Source: Allopusillimonas ginsengisoli (GTDB lineage Bacteria; Pseudomonadota; Gammaproteobacteria; Burkholderiales; Burkholderiaceae_B). From it: a DNA stretch of 64,000 nt. Both the position numbers and the translations under genes were made by a program. The DNA is taken from positions 248,001 through 312,000 of the forward strand of contig NZ_SDQE01000003.1 in assembly GCF_004153455.1 (NCBI RefSeq), in the 5' to 3' direction. The notes under the pieces are model-generated. The model was not told where the DNA came from and made no database searches. It saw nothing but the letters and a program-made list of their open reading frames with translations. Numbering within the stretch: the stretch's first letter is position 1; each line of letters opens with the position of its first letter. This document shows positions 31,691 to 40,869 of this stretch, in pieces.

Positions 31691-32506
31691 CTAACGGGCC
31701 GCATCCTTGAGTTGGGTGATGGCTTGCGCAACCCTGGGACCCATGCCGAGGATGAGCAAGTCATCCATGACGGCGATCCGCCCCTTGTGCGCCGCGGGTG
31801 TATTGGCCACGCCGGGCCTGTCCTTGAATGCTTCCAGCCCACCGCTTGCCTGCAGGGAGGTTGTGGTGATGACAATGAGATCAGGCTGCAAGGTAGCGAG
31901 ACCTTCTGTGGAGACAGGCGTGTAACCTTTCTGAGCCGCAAGCGCGTTTTCGAGGCCGGCCAGCCGCAATACCGCATCTGCGGCAGTGTGTCCGCCCGCC
32001 CCCATGAAGGAGCCGGTACGGTTGACAAGCACGACCGTGCGCAGGGGAGGTGTTCGGCGGGCCTGCGCCTTGGCGATGTCGTCGCGCACACCGGCAATCA
32101 GGTTCTGGCCCTGCTGGGATACTTGCAGCGTATTGGCGATCTGCGCGATGCGCTCGAACAGGGAATCAAGCGTAGGGCCATCGGATACCGCCTGGACAGG
32201 AATGCCCAGTTGCGCAAGGCGCTCGATGGTCTTGGGCGGGCCGGCGTTTTCGGAGGCCAGGACGAGATCGGGCTTCATGGAGACGACGCCTTCGAGCGGC
32301 ACGCTGCGGTAATAGCCGACGCGAGGTAGCTTTTGCGCGTTCTCGGGATAGAGACTGGACTCATCATCGGCCACGAGCACATCGCCTTGCCCCAAGGCAT
32401 AGACGATTTCGGTGACGCTGCCACCCAGCGATACAACACGCTCGGGTGCGGCCCGAGCCGCACCCGAAAGCAGAACGATGCTGAGCGCTACCAGCAAACA
32501 ACGCAT
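31691..32506 (-). CDS. hmuT: Heme ABC transporter periplasmic binding protein
   Basis: This is a 271-residue class III binding protein. The signal peptide is MRCLLVALSIVLLSGAARA with cleavage before APERV. The mature part starts VVSLGGSVTEIVYALG, the usual beginning of the BtuF/HmuT fold, followed by VGYYRSVPLEGVVSMKPDLVL. In this family a conserved Tyr near that loop ligates heme iron, and Y-Y of VGYYRS are candidates. The start lies two bases after the hmuS stop; the frame is open further upstream but lies over hmuS. Confidence 0.92.
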   Translation of the reverse strand: MRCLLVALSIVLLSGAARAAPERVVSLGGSVTEIVYALGQGDVLVADDESSLYPENAQKLPRVGYYRSVPLEGVVSMKPDLVLASENAGPPKTIERLAQLGIPVQAVSDGPTLDSLFERIAQIANTLQVSQQGQNLIAGVRDDIAKAQARRTPPLRTVVLVNRTGSFMGAGGHTAADAVLRLAGLENALAAQKGYTPVSTEGLATLQPDLIVITTTSLQASGGLEAFKDRPGVANTPAAHKGRIAVMDDLLILGMGPRVAQAITQLKDAAR

Positions 32507-32508
32507 AT

Positions 32509-33555
32509 TCACGCCGCCAAGGGTTGCTGACAATAGCCGCAAAGCAGTTCGCGCCAGCTTGAGAGTTCGGGAATGCCTGGCTTGCGCGCGCCAAAGAACT
32601 GGGCGATGAGGTCGCCCTGATCGGTATAGCATTCGAGCGATGTGACCCAGCCATCTGCCGTGGGCTTGTTGACAATCCAGGTGGAGGCAATGGTGGTGGT
32701 GTTCAGGTGCAGGTTGAAATGAGGCTCGAGCACATTGAACCATGGGCCGGTGCGCATGACCTTTTTGATGGGGCCGGAGTGAATCTGGATCATGCCGTGG
32801 TTTCCGACAAAGCACATGAAGGAAATATCGCGCTCGGCGACTGCCTGCAGCATGCGCTCGGCCAGATCGTTGGATACTTCCTGGGCGAGATCCGGCCCCA
32901 CGGCGCGCAGGGCTGTCATGCGGGAAACCTTGTGCCGTTGCAGCAGATTATGGAATTCGTGCGTATCCTGCATGGCCAGCCAATCAGTGCGCAGGCTGGG
33001 CGTGGCCTCGCCGTTCTGGTTTTCGGCAGGCGCGGTGGCGGGTTCGATGACTGGCCACTGCGGATCGTGGCTGGTGAATTTTTGAACAAGGGCATCATAG
33101 GCAGCGGCATCGGTTTCGTCTGTGACGTAAACCTTGTGGATGGCGACCCCTGCCTTGTCGAAGAATTGAATGCTGCGCCGGCCGCCATCGTTGACAGCCC
33201 AGGACGTTGCCCAGGGCCCGAAAAACACGCGCAGATCGATATCCGGACCAAGCACAATGCCCATGGACTTGCCGGCGCGGATGTCTTCGTACTTGCCATG
33301 GCGCTCGTGCACGCACCAGTCGTTGCGGGTAAGTGCCATGACGCGCCCCAGGGCGCCCAGCTCCTTGAATATATCCTGCGCGGGCGACGTGAGCTGTATG
33401 GACGTGAGATCGCCACATTGCGCAGCGACCAATTCGACTTCCGACACCTGCAACTGTTCCGCCAGCGTGCGGATGCGCGCCTTGGGATCGGCTGCCTTTG
33501 CCTGCGCATAGCGCTCACGCAAGGGCTGTGCACGTTGTTCGATGGGTGTGGTCAT
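32509..33555 (-). CDS. hmuS: Hemin-degrading factor / heme-handling protein HmuS
   Basis: This is a 348-residue cytosolic protein with two repeats of the HemS/ChuX domain (about residues 20-165 and 195-340), which takes heme from the importer and is linked to heme breakdown. The repeat cores read NDWCVHERHGKYEDI and NHGMIQIHSGPIKKVMRTGPW. I chose the ATG at 33555, since AAGGA lies eight bases before it. ATGs at 33579 and 33573 are in frame but without a binding site. Confidence 0.9.
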   Translation of the reverse strand: MTTPIEQRAQPLRERYAQAKAADPKARIRTLAEQLQVSEVELVAAQCGDLTSIQLTSPAQDIFKELGALGRVMALTRNDWCVHERHGKYEDIRAGKSMGIVLGPDIDLRVFFGPWATSWAVNDGGRRSIQFFDKAGVAIHKVYVTDETDAAAYDALVQKFTSHDPQWPVIEPATAPAENQNGEATPSLRTDWLAMQDTHEFHNLLQRHKVSRMTALRAVGPDLAQEVSNDLAERMLQAVAERDISFMCFVGNHGMIQIHSGPIKKVMRTGPWFNVLEPHFNLHLNTTTIASTWIVNKPTADGWVTSLECYTDQGDLIAQFFGARKPGIPELSSWRELLCGYCQQPLAA

Positions 33556-33605
33556 GTTGGATTCCTTCTGCATAGTCATATTCTATAGTGCCAAGCACAT
33601 ACATT

Positions 33606-33624
33606 GATAATAAGAGCTATTCTC
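33606..33624. promoter_or_regulatory. Possible second Fur site between hmuR and hmuS
   Basis: GATAATAAGAGCTATTCTC matches the 19-bp Fur consensus (GATAATGATAATCATTATC) at 13 of 19 positions by my count, with one perfect half-site. It lies in the 76-base hmuR-hmuS gap. The right half is poor, so it may be chance. Confidence 0.25.
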
Positions 33625-33631
33625 GATTGGA

Positions 33632-36004
33632 TCAATACTGGTAGTAAAGGCTGACTCTTACGCTGCGGCCGGGTTCGGTATAGCTGTCGATCGGCCCATC
33701 GCCGCGCCCGCCTGGCCGCGGGACGTTCAGCGCGTTCCAGTAAGTTTTGTCGAAGACGTTGTAGACGCCAGCCTGCACACGCAAGCCCTTGATGGCTTGC
33801 GGCTTCCACCACGCACTCAGATCGAGCAGCCCGTAGCCAGGCGCCTCGAAATCGGAATCGGGCGCGCCGGGTGCGGCTTCGGGGGCAGGATATTCGACCT
33901 GGGTACGACGCGCGGCAAGCGTGGCGATGGCTTCGGCGCCCCATTGCTCCTGGCGGTAGCCTAAAGCAAGCAGTGCCTTGAGCGGCGCAACGGAGTTGAG
34001 ATAGCGCCCGGTGTCCTGATCGCGGCCATGCGCCCAGGCCACCGAACCCCAGGTGTACCAGTTACTGTTTATGTTCCAGTGGGCGCTGGCTTCGGCGCCG
34101 TATATGCGAACGCGATCCCGGTTGACAAACCCCGACACACCCATGGGATATAGCGTGCTCCAGGCAGGGTTCCATTGCGGAGAGTCTGGTGTCAGGGTGA
34201 CGTCTTCATCGATGAAGTTGCGGTACCGGTTATCGAAAAAGCTGACACGACCGCCAAGATCGGCATTGCCAATATCGGCGCCCAACTCCCAGCCCCGGCT
34301 GACCTCAGCGTCGAGATTGGGGTTGCCTACACGAAGATAAGTACCTGGTGCGCCGTAGTTCATGTAAAGCTCGGTGGCATTGGGCGCACGGTAGCCGTAG
34401 CCGTACTTCGCATACACAGACAGATTCTGGCCGGGTCGAAAGGTGGCAAGCAGCGAAGGCGACACGCGCTGACCGCTTGCAGACGGCGGCGAGGTAACAG
34501 AAGCGTTGGGATTTTCTGCGTAGCTGCCGCCGGATTCGGGTTTGTATCGGTAGCTGTCGAAGCGCAGCGCGGGCGTGAGGGCATACCGGCCGTCATGCCA
34601 GGAAAGCTTGTCCTGCGCCCAGAACGACCAGACATCGCCCTTGGCTTCTGGCATATCGGACTGGTTGGTATGCAGTAAGTCGCAATTGCGAGGCCCCAAC
34701 GCGTTCTGCAGGGATTCGGGCCAGGGCGGAAGGCCGGCCGGGCAGTTGTCGTAGCCGCTGGAGTTTTGCTTTACCCGTGTGCCATACCATTCGCCGCCGA
34801 CTGCCCAATGGTGAGCCAGCGCCCCCGTGCTCCAGTAACCGCTCCAGTCAGTGGACAGGCCGTAGCCTGACTCCTGCATGGTGTTGTCGCGCCCATAAGG
34901 GCCGTAGGGGTAGCCCAGGCCATAGATCTGGCCAACGGGAAAGCCAGGACCAAAGGATATATTGCCGCGCCCATCCATATTGCGTATCGCCGACTGACCA
35001 CCCAGCAGCTTGCTGCGCTGCCAATACAGCCTGACCGCTCCGGCATCAACCGGAGCCCGTTCTTGCGCGGCGTTGAAATCGTAGCTCAGAAGCACGCGTT
35101 CACGGGTAAGCGCCTCTCTGCTTTGGTTATTGCCGATATCGTAGGTGGCATTACCTTGCTCGAGCCGATTGTCGATGTCGGCCGTGCGATGGAAGCGCTC
35201 GCCGCTTACGCCGATACGGTGCTCCGGATTGATGGCGTGCTGCAGCTTGAGCATGACGTTGCGCTGCGTGTAGGACTCTGGATTGCCTTTGTCGCGCGTG
35301 TAGCCATAACCGCCCTGCTCGCCCTGATTGTCGCGCTCGTGCCCCTTGCGCTGACCAAGCTGCAGCAGCCAGCTGGTATCGCCCTGCCCCAGGCGACCTG
35401 CCAGCGCGGCATCGGCCCCCCAGCTGTCGTCTGCGCTGTCGTAACCGCTCTTGAGCAAAGCGCCGAAGTGTTTGTCTGTGCCCAGCAGATCGTCGGGCGA
35501 TAGCGTGTGCAGATCGACATAGCCGACCAATGAACCCGATTGCGGGGCGCCCGTCCCGCGCACAAGGTCGATGCTGGACAGAGTGTTGAAATCAATGGTG
35601 TTGATGCCGCCTTTTACACCCCGTGCACCATCGTTGAGCCAGGGGATGCGGACGCCATCGACACGCGTGACGACGCGATCCTGATCCATGCCGCGAATAT
35701 TGATACTGTTGTTGCGTTGATTGACATTGACGCCTGGCTCGCCCCGCTTGCTGAAATCATCCCAGCTCTCGATGGAGCGCTCGACCAGTGTTTCGCGAAA
35801 AGTGGTTGATGCGCCTTCGGGAAGTTCGGACTCGATTCGCTCGCCCTGTACGCGCACGGCAGACAGGGCGTGAATATTGCCCGCCTCTGCAAGCTGTGGC
35901 GCGTTGGCCTCGATAATTGCGCTGGTTTGTTGCTGACTGACGGCAGGCAGAGCAACCATTGCCAGGCATATCCCACCCCACCAAACCTGTGATCTTGTAG
36001 TCAT
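33632..36004 (-). CDS. hmuR: TonB-dependent heme/hemoglobin receptor
   Basis: This 790-residue outer-membrane receptor imports heme with energy from TonB. The signal peptide covers about residues 1-24. The plug domain has NSINIRGMDQDRVVTRVDGVRIP, and the barrel ends in aromatic SLYYQY as outer-membrane barrels do. The heme-receptor motifs YRAPNATELY (FRAP-like) and NPNL are at about residues 590-625. It matches the BhuR/HmuR group (TonB-dependent hemoglobin/transferrin/lactoferrin family). The HurI/HurR-type sigma and anti-sigma genes found with bhuR in Bordetella are absent here. Confidence 0.93.
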   Translation of the reverse strand: MTTRSQVWWGGICLAMVALPAVSQQQTSAIIEANAPQLAEAGNIHALSAVRVQGERIESELPEGASTTFRETLVERSIESWDDFSKRGEPGVNVNQRNNSINIRGMDQDRVVTRVDGVRIPWLNDGARGVKGGINTIDFNTLSSIDLVRGTGAPQSGSLVGYVDLHTLSPDDLLGTDKHFGALLKSGYDSADDSWGADAALAGRLGQGDTSWLLQLGQRKGHERDNQGEQGGYGYTRDKGNPESYTQRNVMLKLQHAINPEHRIGVSGERFHRTADIDNRLEQGNATYDIGNNQSREALTRERVLLSYDFNAAQERAPVDAGAVRLYWQRSKLLGGQSAIRNMDGRGNISFGPGFPVGQIYGLGYPYGPYGRDNTMQESGYGLSTDWSGYWSTGALAHHWAVGGEWYGTRVKQNSSGYDNCPAGLPPWPESLQNALGPRNCDLLHTNQSDMPEAKGDVWSFWAQDKLSWHDGRYALTPALRFDSYRYKPESGGSYAENPNASVTSPPSASGQRVSPSLLATFRPGQNLSVYAKYGYGYRAPNATELYMNYGAPGTYLRVGNPNLDAEVSRGWELGADIGNADLGGRVSFFDNRYRNFIDEDVTLTPDSPQWNPAWSTLYPMGVSGFVNRDRVRIYGAEASAHWNINSNWYTWGSVAWAHGRDQDTGRYLNSVAPLKALLALGYRQEQWGAEAIATLAARRTQVEYPAPEAAPGAPDSDFEAPGYGLLDLSAWWKPQAIKGLRVQAGVYNVFDKTYWNALNVPRPGGRGDGPIDSYTEPGRSVRVSLYYQY

Positions 36005-36043
36005 CGCGAGTATCTACTTTGAATCAGTATGAAAACATTAATA

Positions 36044-36076
36044 CGCAATGATAACCATTACTATTTATATTATCAA
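36044..36076 (-). promoter_or_regulatory. Fur-box promoter of the heme operon
   Basis: On the minus strand, TTGATA (36076-36071), a 17-base spacer and TATCAT (36053-36048) make a strong sigma-70 promoter 44 bases before hmuR. The -10 lies inside CGCAATGATAACCATTACT (36044-36062), which matches the Fur consensus at 13 of 19 positions including the core AATGATAA and CATTA. Iron-replete repression of hmuRSTUV by Fur follows from this layout. Confidence 0.75.
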
Positions 36077-36168
36077 TTACAAATTTATGTTACCCCTCTC
36101 GCGAGCCTTGCATTACACACGGTTCAGGTTACCCGGCGTACCGATAGGCACAGGCTCCGTTGCGGCAG

Positions 36169-36216
36169 CCCAAAACGAATTGTGCGCACGGCCTCTTGCG
36201 AGGCGCGTGCGCACAA
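36169..36216 (-). terminator. Probable ilv operon terminator
   Basis: A long hairpin (11-bp TTGTGCGCACG / CGTGCGCACAA, one bulged G, then 5-bp GCCTC / GAGGC and a TTGC loop) lies at 36180-36216, 87 bases after the ilvC stop. On the minus strand it is followed by TTCGTTTTGG. It separates ilvIHC from the heme operon. A smaller hairpin (GCCGGTT / AACCGGC) lies between it and ilvC, without a T-tract. Confidence 0.5.
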
Positions 36217-36302
36217 TCACTGCATACATAGAAATGACATGGCCCTGCCCTGTCGCAGCCAAGGCCATAGGCCGGTTCCCTCAGGAAACCGGCAATGCCG
36301 GA

Positions 36303-37319
<1,017 letters not shown>

Positions 37320-37407
37320 TTAGCTTGCTCCAATGCTTGAGGATTTTGTAGCTTGTTCGATTTGATACTGCATGTGGGCGCCATGCGCCCTGCTTTATGC
37401 CGGTGAG

Positions 37408-37899
37408 CTAGAGTTTGAGCACACGTTCGCCGCGACCCACGCCGGAAACACCGGTACGCACGGTTTCCAGGATGGCACTGCGGTCGAGCGCGCCGATAAA
37501 GGCCTCGATTTTACCCTGATCGCCGGTAAGCTCTATGGTGTAGGCCTTGTCAGTCACGTCGATGATGCGCCCGCGGAAAATATCCGCCATGCGTTTCATT
37601 TCTTCGCGCTCTTTGCCGACGGCTCTTACTTTGATCAGCATGAGCTCGCGTTCAATGTGCGGCCCTTCGGACAAATCAACCACCTTGACGACGTCGATGA
37701 GACGGTTCAGATGCTTGGTGATCTGCTCGATGATCTCGTCGGAGCCTACCGAGACGATAGTCATGCGCGAGAGCGTGGCGTCTTCGGTGGGCGCCACCGT
37801 CAAGGTTTCAATGTTGTAGCCGCGCGCCGAAAACAGGCCAACCACGCGGGACAGTGCGCCGGGTTCGTTTTCCAGAAGAATGGAAATCACGTGTTTCAT
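37408..37899 (-). CDS. ilvH: Acetolactate synthase small (regulatory) subunit
   Basis: This is a 163-residue subunit with an N-terminal ACT domain (MKHVISILLENEPGALSRVVGLFSARGYNIE), which confers valine feedback inhibition, and a second ferredoxin-like half. It begins 10 bases after the ilvI stop (GGAGAGCAC before the ATG) and forms the holoenzyme with IlvI. Confidence 0.96.
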   Translation of the reverse strand: MKHVISILLENEPGALSRVVGLFSARGYNIETLTVAPTEDATLSRMTIVSVGSDEIIEQITKHLNRLIDVVKVVDLSEGPHIERELMLIKVRAVGKEREEMKRMADIFRGRIIDVTDKAYTIELTGDQGKIEAFIGALDRSAILETVRTGVSGVGRGERVLKL

Positions 37900-37909
37900 T
37901 GTGCTCTCC

Positions 37910-39631
37910 TTACAGGTCTTCGGAACCGAGCAGCATTTCAGTCAGGCCCTTGCCGGCCTTGACCATGGGCCAGACGTTTTCGGTCTGGTCTGTGATGAAG
38001 TCGAGAAACACCAGGCGTTTCTTGTGCTTGGTGAATGCTTCGCGAATGGCGGGCTCGACATCGGCTGGTTTCTCGATGCGCAGGCCCACATGACCATAAC
38101 TCTCGGCCAGCTTGACGAAATCCGGCAGCGCGTCGACATAGGACTCTGAATAGCGCGAGCCGTAATCGATCTGCTGCCACTGGCGCACCATCCCCAAATA
38201 GCGGTTGTTCAGGCACAGAATCTTGGGGGTGAGCCTGTACTGGCTGCAGGTGGAGAGCTCCTGGATATTCATCTGTATGGACGCTTCGCCCGTGATGACG
38301 GCAATGTCGCTGTCCGGGTTGGCCATCTGCACACCCATGGCGTAGGGCAGGCCAACGCCCATGGTGCCCAGGCCGCCGGAATTGATCCAGCGGCGCGGCT
38401 TGTTGAAGCCATAGTATTGCGCTGCCCACATCTGGTGCTGGCCCACATCGGATGTCACAAAAGCATTGCCGCCCGTGACTTCCCACAGCTTTTCAACAAC
38501 GAACTGCGGCTTGATGACCGAATCTGAACTGGCATAATCGAGACACTTGCGGCCCCGCCACGTGTTGATCTGCTCCCACCACTTGGCCAGTTGGGCTGTA
38601 TTTGCCGGCGTTTCGGCCACCGCCTGGGTGTAGAGCGTGATCATGTCCTGGAGTACATCCTTGACATTGCCCACGATGGGAACATCCACGCGCACACGCT
38701 TTGAAATCGACGAGGGGTCGATATCCACATGCACGATTTTGCGTGGGGTTTGCGAGAAGTGCTTGGGGTTGCCAATCACGCGGTCGTCGAAGCGAGCGCC
38801 CACGGCAATGAGCACATCGCAGTTCTGCATGGCCAGATTGGCTTCGTAGGTGCCGTGCATGCCTGGCATGCCAACGAATTTGTCTTCGCCAGCTGGATAG
38901 CCGCCCAAGCCCATGAGCGTCGTGGTGCACGGGGCGCCCGTCAGCTCCACAAGTGCGTGCAGTTCGGCCGAGGCGTCTGACAGCACCACCCCGCCCCCAG
39001 CATAAATCATGGGGCGTTCGGCCGTGGCCAGCATCTGCACCGCTTTTTTGATCTGCCCCTGATGGCCCTTGGCCACCGGCGCGTAGGATCGCATGCGGAC
39101 TTCGCCACGCCGCGCAGTGTATTTGCAGGTGGCGACTGTGATGTCTTTGGGAATGTCGACCAGCACTGGCCCAGGGCGGCCCGTGCGTGCGATGTAGAAG
39201 GCACGGCGCATGGTTTCGGCCAGTTCCTTGACATCGCGCACCAGGAAGTTGTGCTTGACACAGGGCCGCGTGATGCCAACCGTGTCGCACTCCTGGAAAG
39301 CATCTTCGCCGATGGCATGGGTTGGAACCTGGCCACTGATAATGACCATGGGGATCGAATCCATGTAGGCGGTTGCGATGCCGGTGACCGCGTTGGTCAG
39401 GCCGGGGCCGCTGGTGACCAGCGCCACGCCGATTTTGTCTGAAGATCGGGAGTAAGCATCGGCAGCGTGCACGGCGGCTTGCTCGTGACGCACCAGTATG
39501 TGCTTGAAAGCGTCCTGCTTGTAGATTGCGTCGTAGATGTAGAGTACAGCGCCGCCCGGATAGCCAAAGACATGATCTACGCCTTCTTCGGCAAGGCAAC
39601 GCACGACGATATCGGCGCCATTGAGTTCCAT
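37910..39631 (-). CDS. ilvI: Acetolactate synthase large (catalytic) subunit
   Basis: This thiamine-diphosphate and FAD enzyme joins two pyruvates, or pyruvate and 2-oxobutyrate. It has 573 residues from the ATG at 39631, where AAGGAAAACCAAA gives the ribosome-binding site and the N-terminus is MELNGADIVV. The longer open frame upstream has no similarity to the family. The catalytic Glu is in the GVDHVFGYPGG region (GxE of the ThDP site), with LVTSGPGLTNAVTG downstream. The ThDP-Mg motif is GEASIQMNIQEL...NN (G-E-A in place of the usual G-D-G/A). It could equally be named ilvB. Confidence 0.95.
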   Translation of the reverse strand: MELNGADIVVRCLAEEGVDHVFGYPGGAVLYIYDAIYKQDAFKHILVRHEQAAVHAADAYSRSSDKIGVALVTSGPGLTNAVTGIATAYMDSIPMVIISGQVPTHAIGEDAFQECDTVGITRPCVKHNFLVRDVKELAETMRRAFYIARTGRPGPVLVDIPKDITVATCKYTARRGEVRMRSYAPVAKGHQGQIKKAVQMLATAERPMIYAGGGVVLSDASAELHALVELTGAPCTTTLMGLGGYPAGEDKFVGMPGMHGTYEANLAMQNCDVLIAVGARFDDRVIGNPKHFSQTPRKIVHVDIDPSSISKRVRVDVPIVGNVKDVLQDMITLYTQAVAETPANTAQLAKWWEQINTWRGRKCLDYASSDSVIKPQFVVEKLWEVTGGNAFVTSDVGQHQMWAAQYYGFNKPRRWINSGGLGTMGVGLPYAMGVQMANPDSDIAVITGEASIQMNIQELSTCSQYRLTPKILCLNNRYLGMVRQWQQIDYGSRYSESYVDALPDFVKLAESYGHVGLRIEKPADVEPAIREAFTKHKKRLVFLDFITDQTENVWPMVKAGKGLTEMLLGSEDL

Positions 39632-39876
39632 TTTGGTTTTCCTTTCGTAACCAGTACATTTGCCCCGACTGGCCGTTGTGGCCTGAGCTTGAACCAGTTG
39701 CGTCAACATGATCTGGCGCTTTGTGACTCACGGAGCCACGCCACCCAGACACCTTGCCGAACCGCCCCGCACTCATCGAAACAAAGCACGAGCGCCCTTT
39801 ACGGACGCGGGAGGTAGAAACGGAAGCTGAGGCAACACACGCTTGTGACGCGGCCAGCAGCAGGTATTACAGGCGC

Positions 39877-39899
39877 AAAAAACCGGGCGGATAGCCCGG
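39877..39899 (-). terminator. Terminator hairpin in the ilvI leader (possible attenuator)
   Basis: On the minus strand CCGGGC pairs with GCCCGG around a 5-base loop, followed by TTTTTT and then GCGCC. It lies 246 bases before ilvI and 172 bases after the TetR stop. It can be the terminator of the upstream catabolic operon, or an attenuator of ilv if the candidate promoter upstream is used. Confidence 0.6.
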
Positions 39900-39952
39900 G
39901 CAACAGAGCCTTGGACAGATTTATTCGGGATATTTGAACAAACCGAGTCAGT

Positions 39953-39981
39953 AATGTACCGCTTTGCCCGGCCGCAGGCAA
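39953..39981 (-). promoter_or_regulatory. Candidate ilvI promoter
   Basis: TTGCCT, a 17-base spacer and TACATT on the minus strand (4 of 6 matches each). If used, transcription would start about 50 bases before the terminator hairpin and about 315 bases before ilvI. Confidence 0.35.
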
Positions 39982-40071
39982 GCGAGGCGGGGCGCGAGGG
40001 ATGGCGGCGGCCGGCGTTAATGGACAGCGATGTGGCCAGGAAGACACACAGAGGCTGGCCGGATCAGCGCT

Positions 40072-40758
40072 TCAGGGCAACAAGTAGCGCTCAAGCACCG
40101 AGCCGATGAACACCGCATAACGAGTGGCGTCGACCTGCTGCCTGTTGTACTTGCCTCGCTTGAGGTACCAGTCCTGCATCATGGCCTTGCACAGTGATGC
40201 CAGCAGGCGCGCGTCCACCTGCCTGAAGGCGCCGTGCGCAATGCCTTCTTCGATGATGGCACACAGGATGTTCTCCACCTCCAGCTCGATGGCGATGGCC
40301 TCCTTTTTGTGTTGGTCCGGCAGGCTCTTGGTTTCCATAAAGGAAAAATAAAACCAGGGCTGCATCAGCTCGCTCAGGTAGACATGCGCCTTGACACCCG
40401 CCAGCAGCTTGTCGCGCGGGTGGGCGATGTCGCGCGTGTAGGCCAGCATGGTGCGGCGCGTAAGCAGAAAACCGTGGCTCTGGATCAGATAGATCAGATC
40501 CTCTTTGTTGCGAATATAGGCATATAGACCGCCTATGCTCATTCCGGAATCCGCGCTCAGGTCGCGCAGCGACATCGCATGAAAGCCTTTGACGCTGGTA
40601 AGCCGCAAGGTCGAATCTATGATCCTGACCAGGCTGCGCACGGCGACGTGCTCTTTCTTTATGCGGATCAGGTCTGTGTTCTGCCGGTAAAGTTCCCGGC
40701 AAATCTCGACCTGCGACAGGCTAAGCTCGATTTTGAACGACTCGAAATCAGCGATCAT
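40072..40758 (-). CDS. TetR family transcriptional regulator of the lva-like operon
   Basis: This is a 228-residue regulator. The DNA-binding domain is unusually far in, at about residues 43-90: IDSTLRLTSVKGFHAMSLRD, then LSADSGMSIGGLYAYIRNKEDLI, the classic TetR helix-turn-helix ending. The first 40 residues are an extra helical lead. The C-terminal part is the variable ligand-binding domain. It is the last gene of the operon, 111 bases after the acyl-CoA synthetase. It is the best candidate to bind the paired GAACGATCGTTC operator at the other end of the operon, with an acyl-CoA as effector (inferred). Confidence 0.85.
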   Translation of the reverse strand: MIADFESFKIELSLSQVEICRELYRQNTDLIRIKKEHVAVRSLVRIIDSTLRLTSVKGFHAMSLRDLSADSGMSIGGLYAYIRNKEDLIYLIQSHGFLLTRRTMLAYTRDIAHPRDKLLAGVKAHVYLSELMQPWFYFSFMETKSLPDQHKKEAIAIELEVENILCAIIEEGIAHGAFRQVDARLLASLCKAMMQDWYLKRGKYNRQQVDATRYAVFIGSVLERYLLP

Positions 40759-40869
40759 CAGGGGATTCCACTAACAGGCGTGGCGCAAGTTTACGTGATT
40801 GGCGACGCGCCCGAACGGAAAGAGAGGGTGTGGCGCGCTTGCTTCTGTACACGGGTTATGCTCCCGCAC

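Larger units (their letters stand above)
39632..40071 (-). other. Untranslated leader region of the ilvIHC operon
   Basis: This is a 440-base interval without a convincing gene between the TetR gene and ilvI. It holds a candidate promoter (39981-39953), a terminator hairpin (39899-39877) and about 245 bases of further leader before ilvI. No leader peptide rich in Ile, Val or Leu is visible between promoter and terminator. The small frames within it have no similarity I recognise. Confidence 0.6.

Noticed and set aside
39799-40047. Small minus-strand frame (82 codons) in the ilvI leader as a gene or leader peptide
   Set aside because: It spans the terminator hairpin, has no ribosome-binding site, and is not enriched in Ile, Val or Leu.
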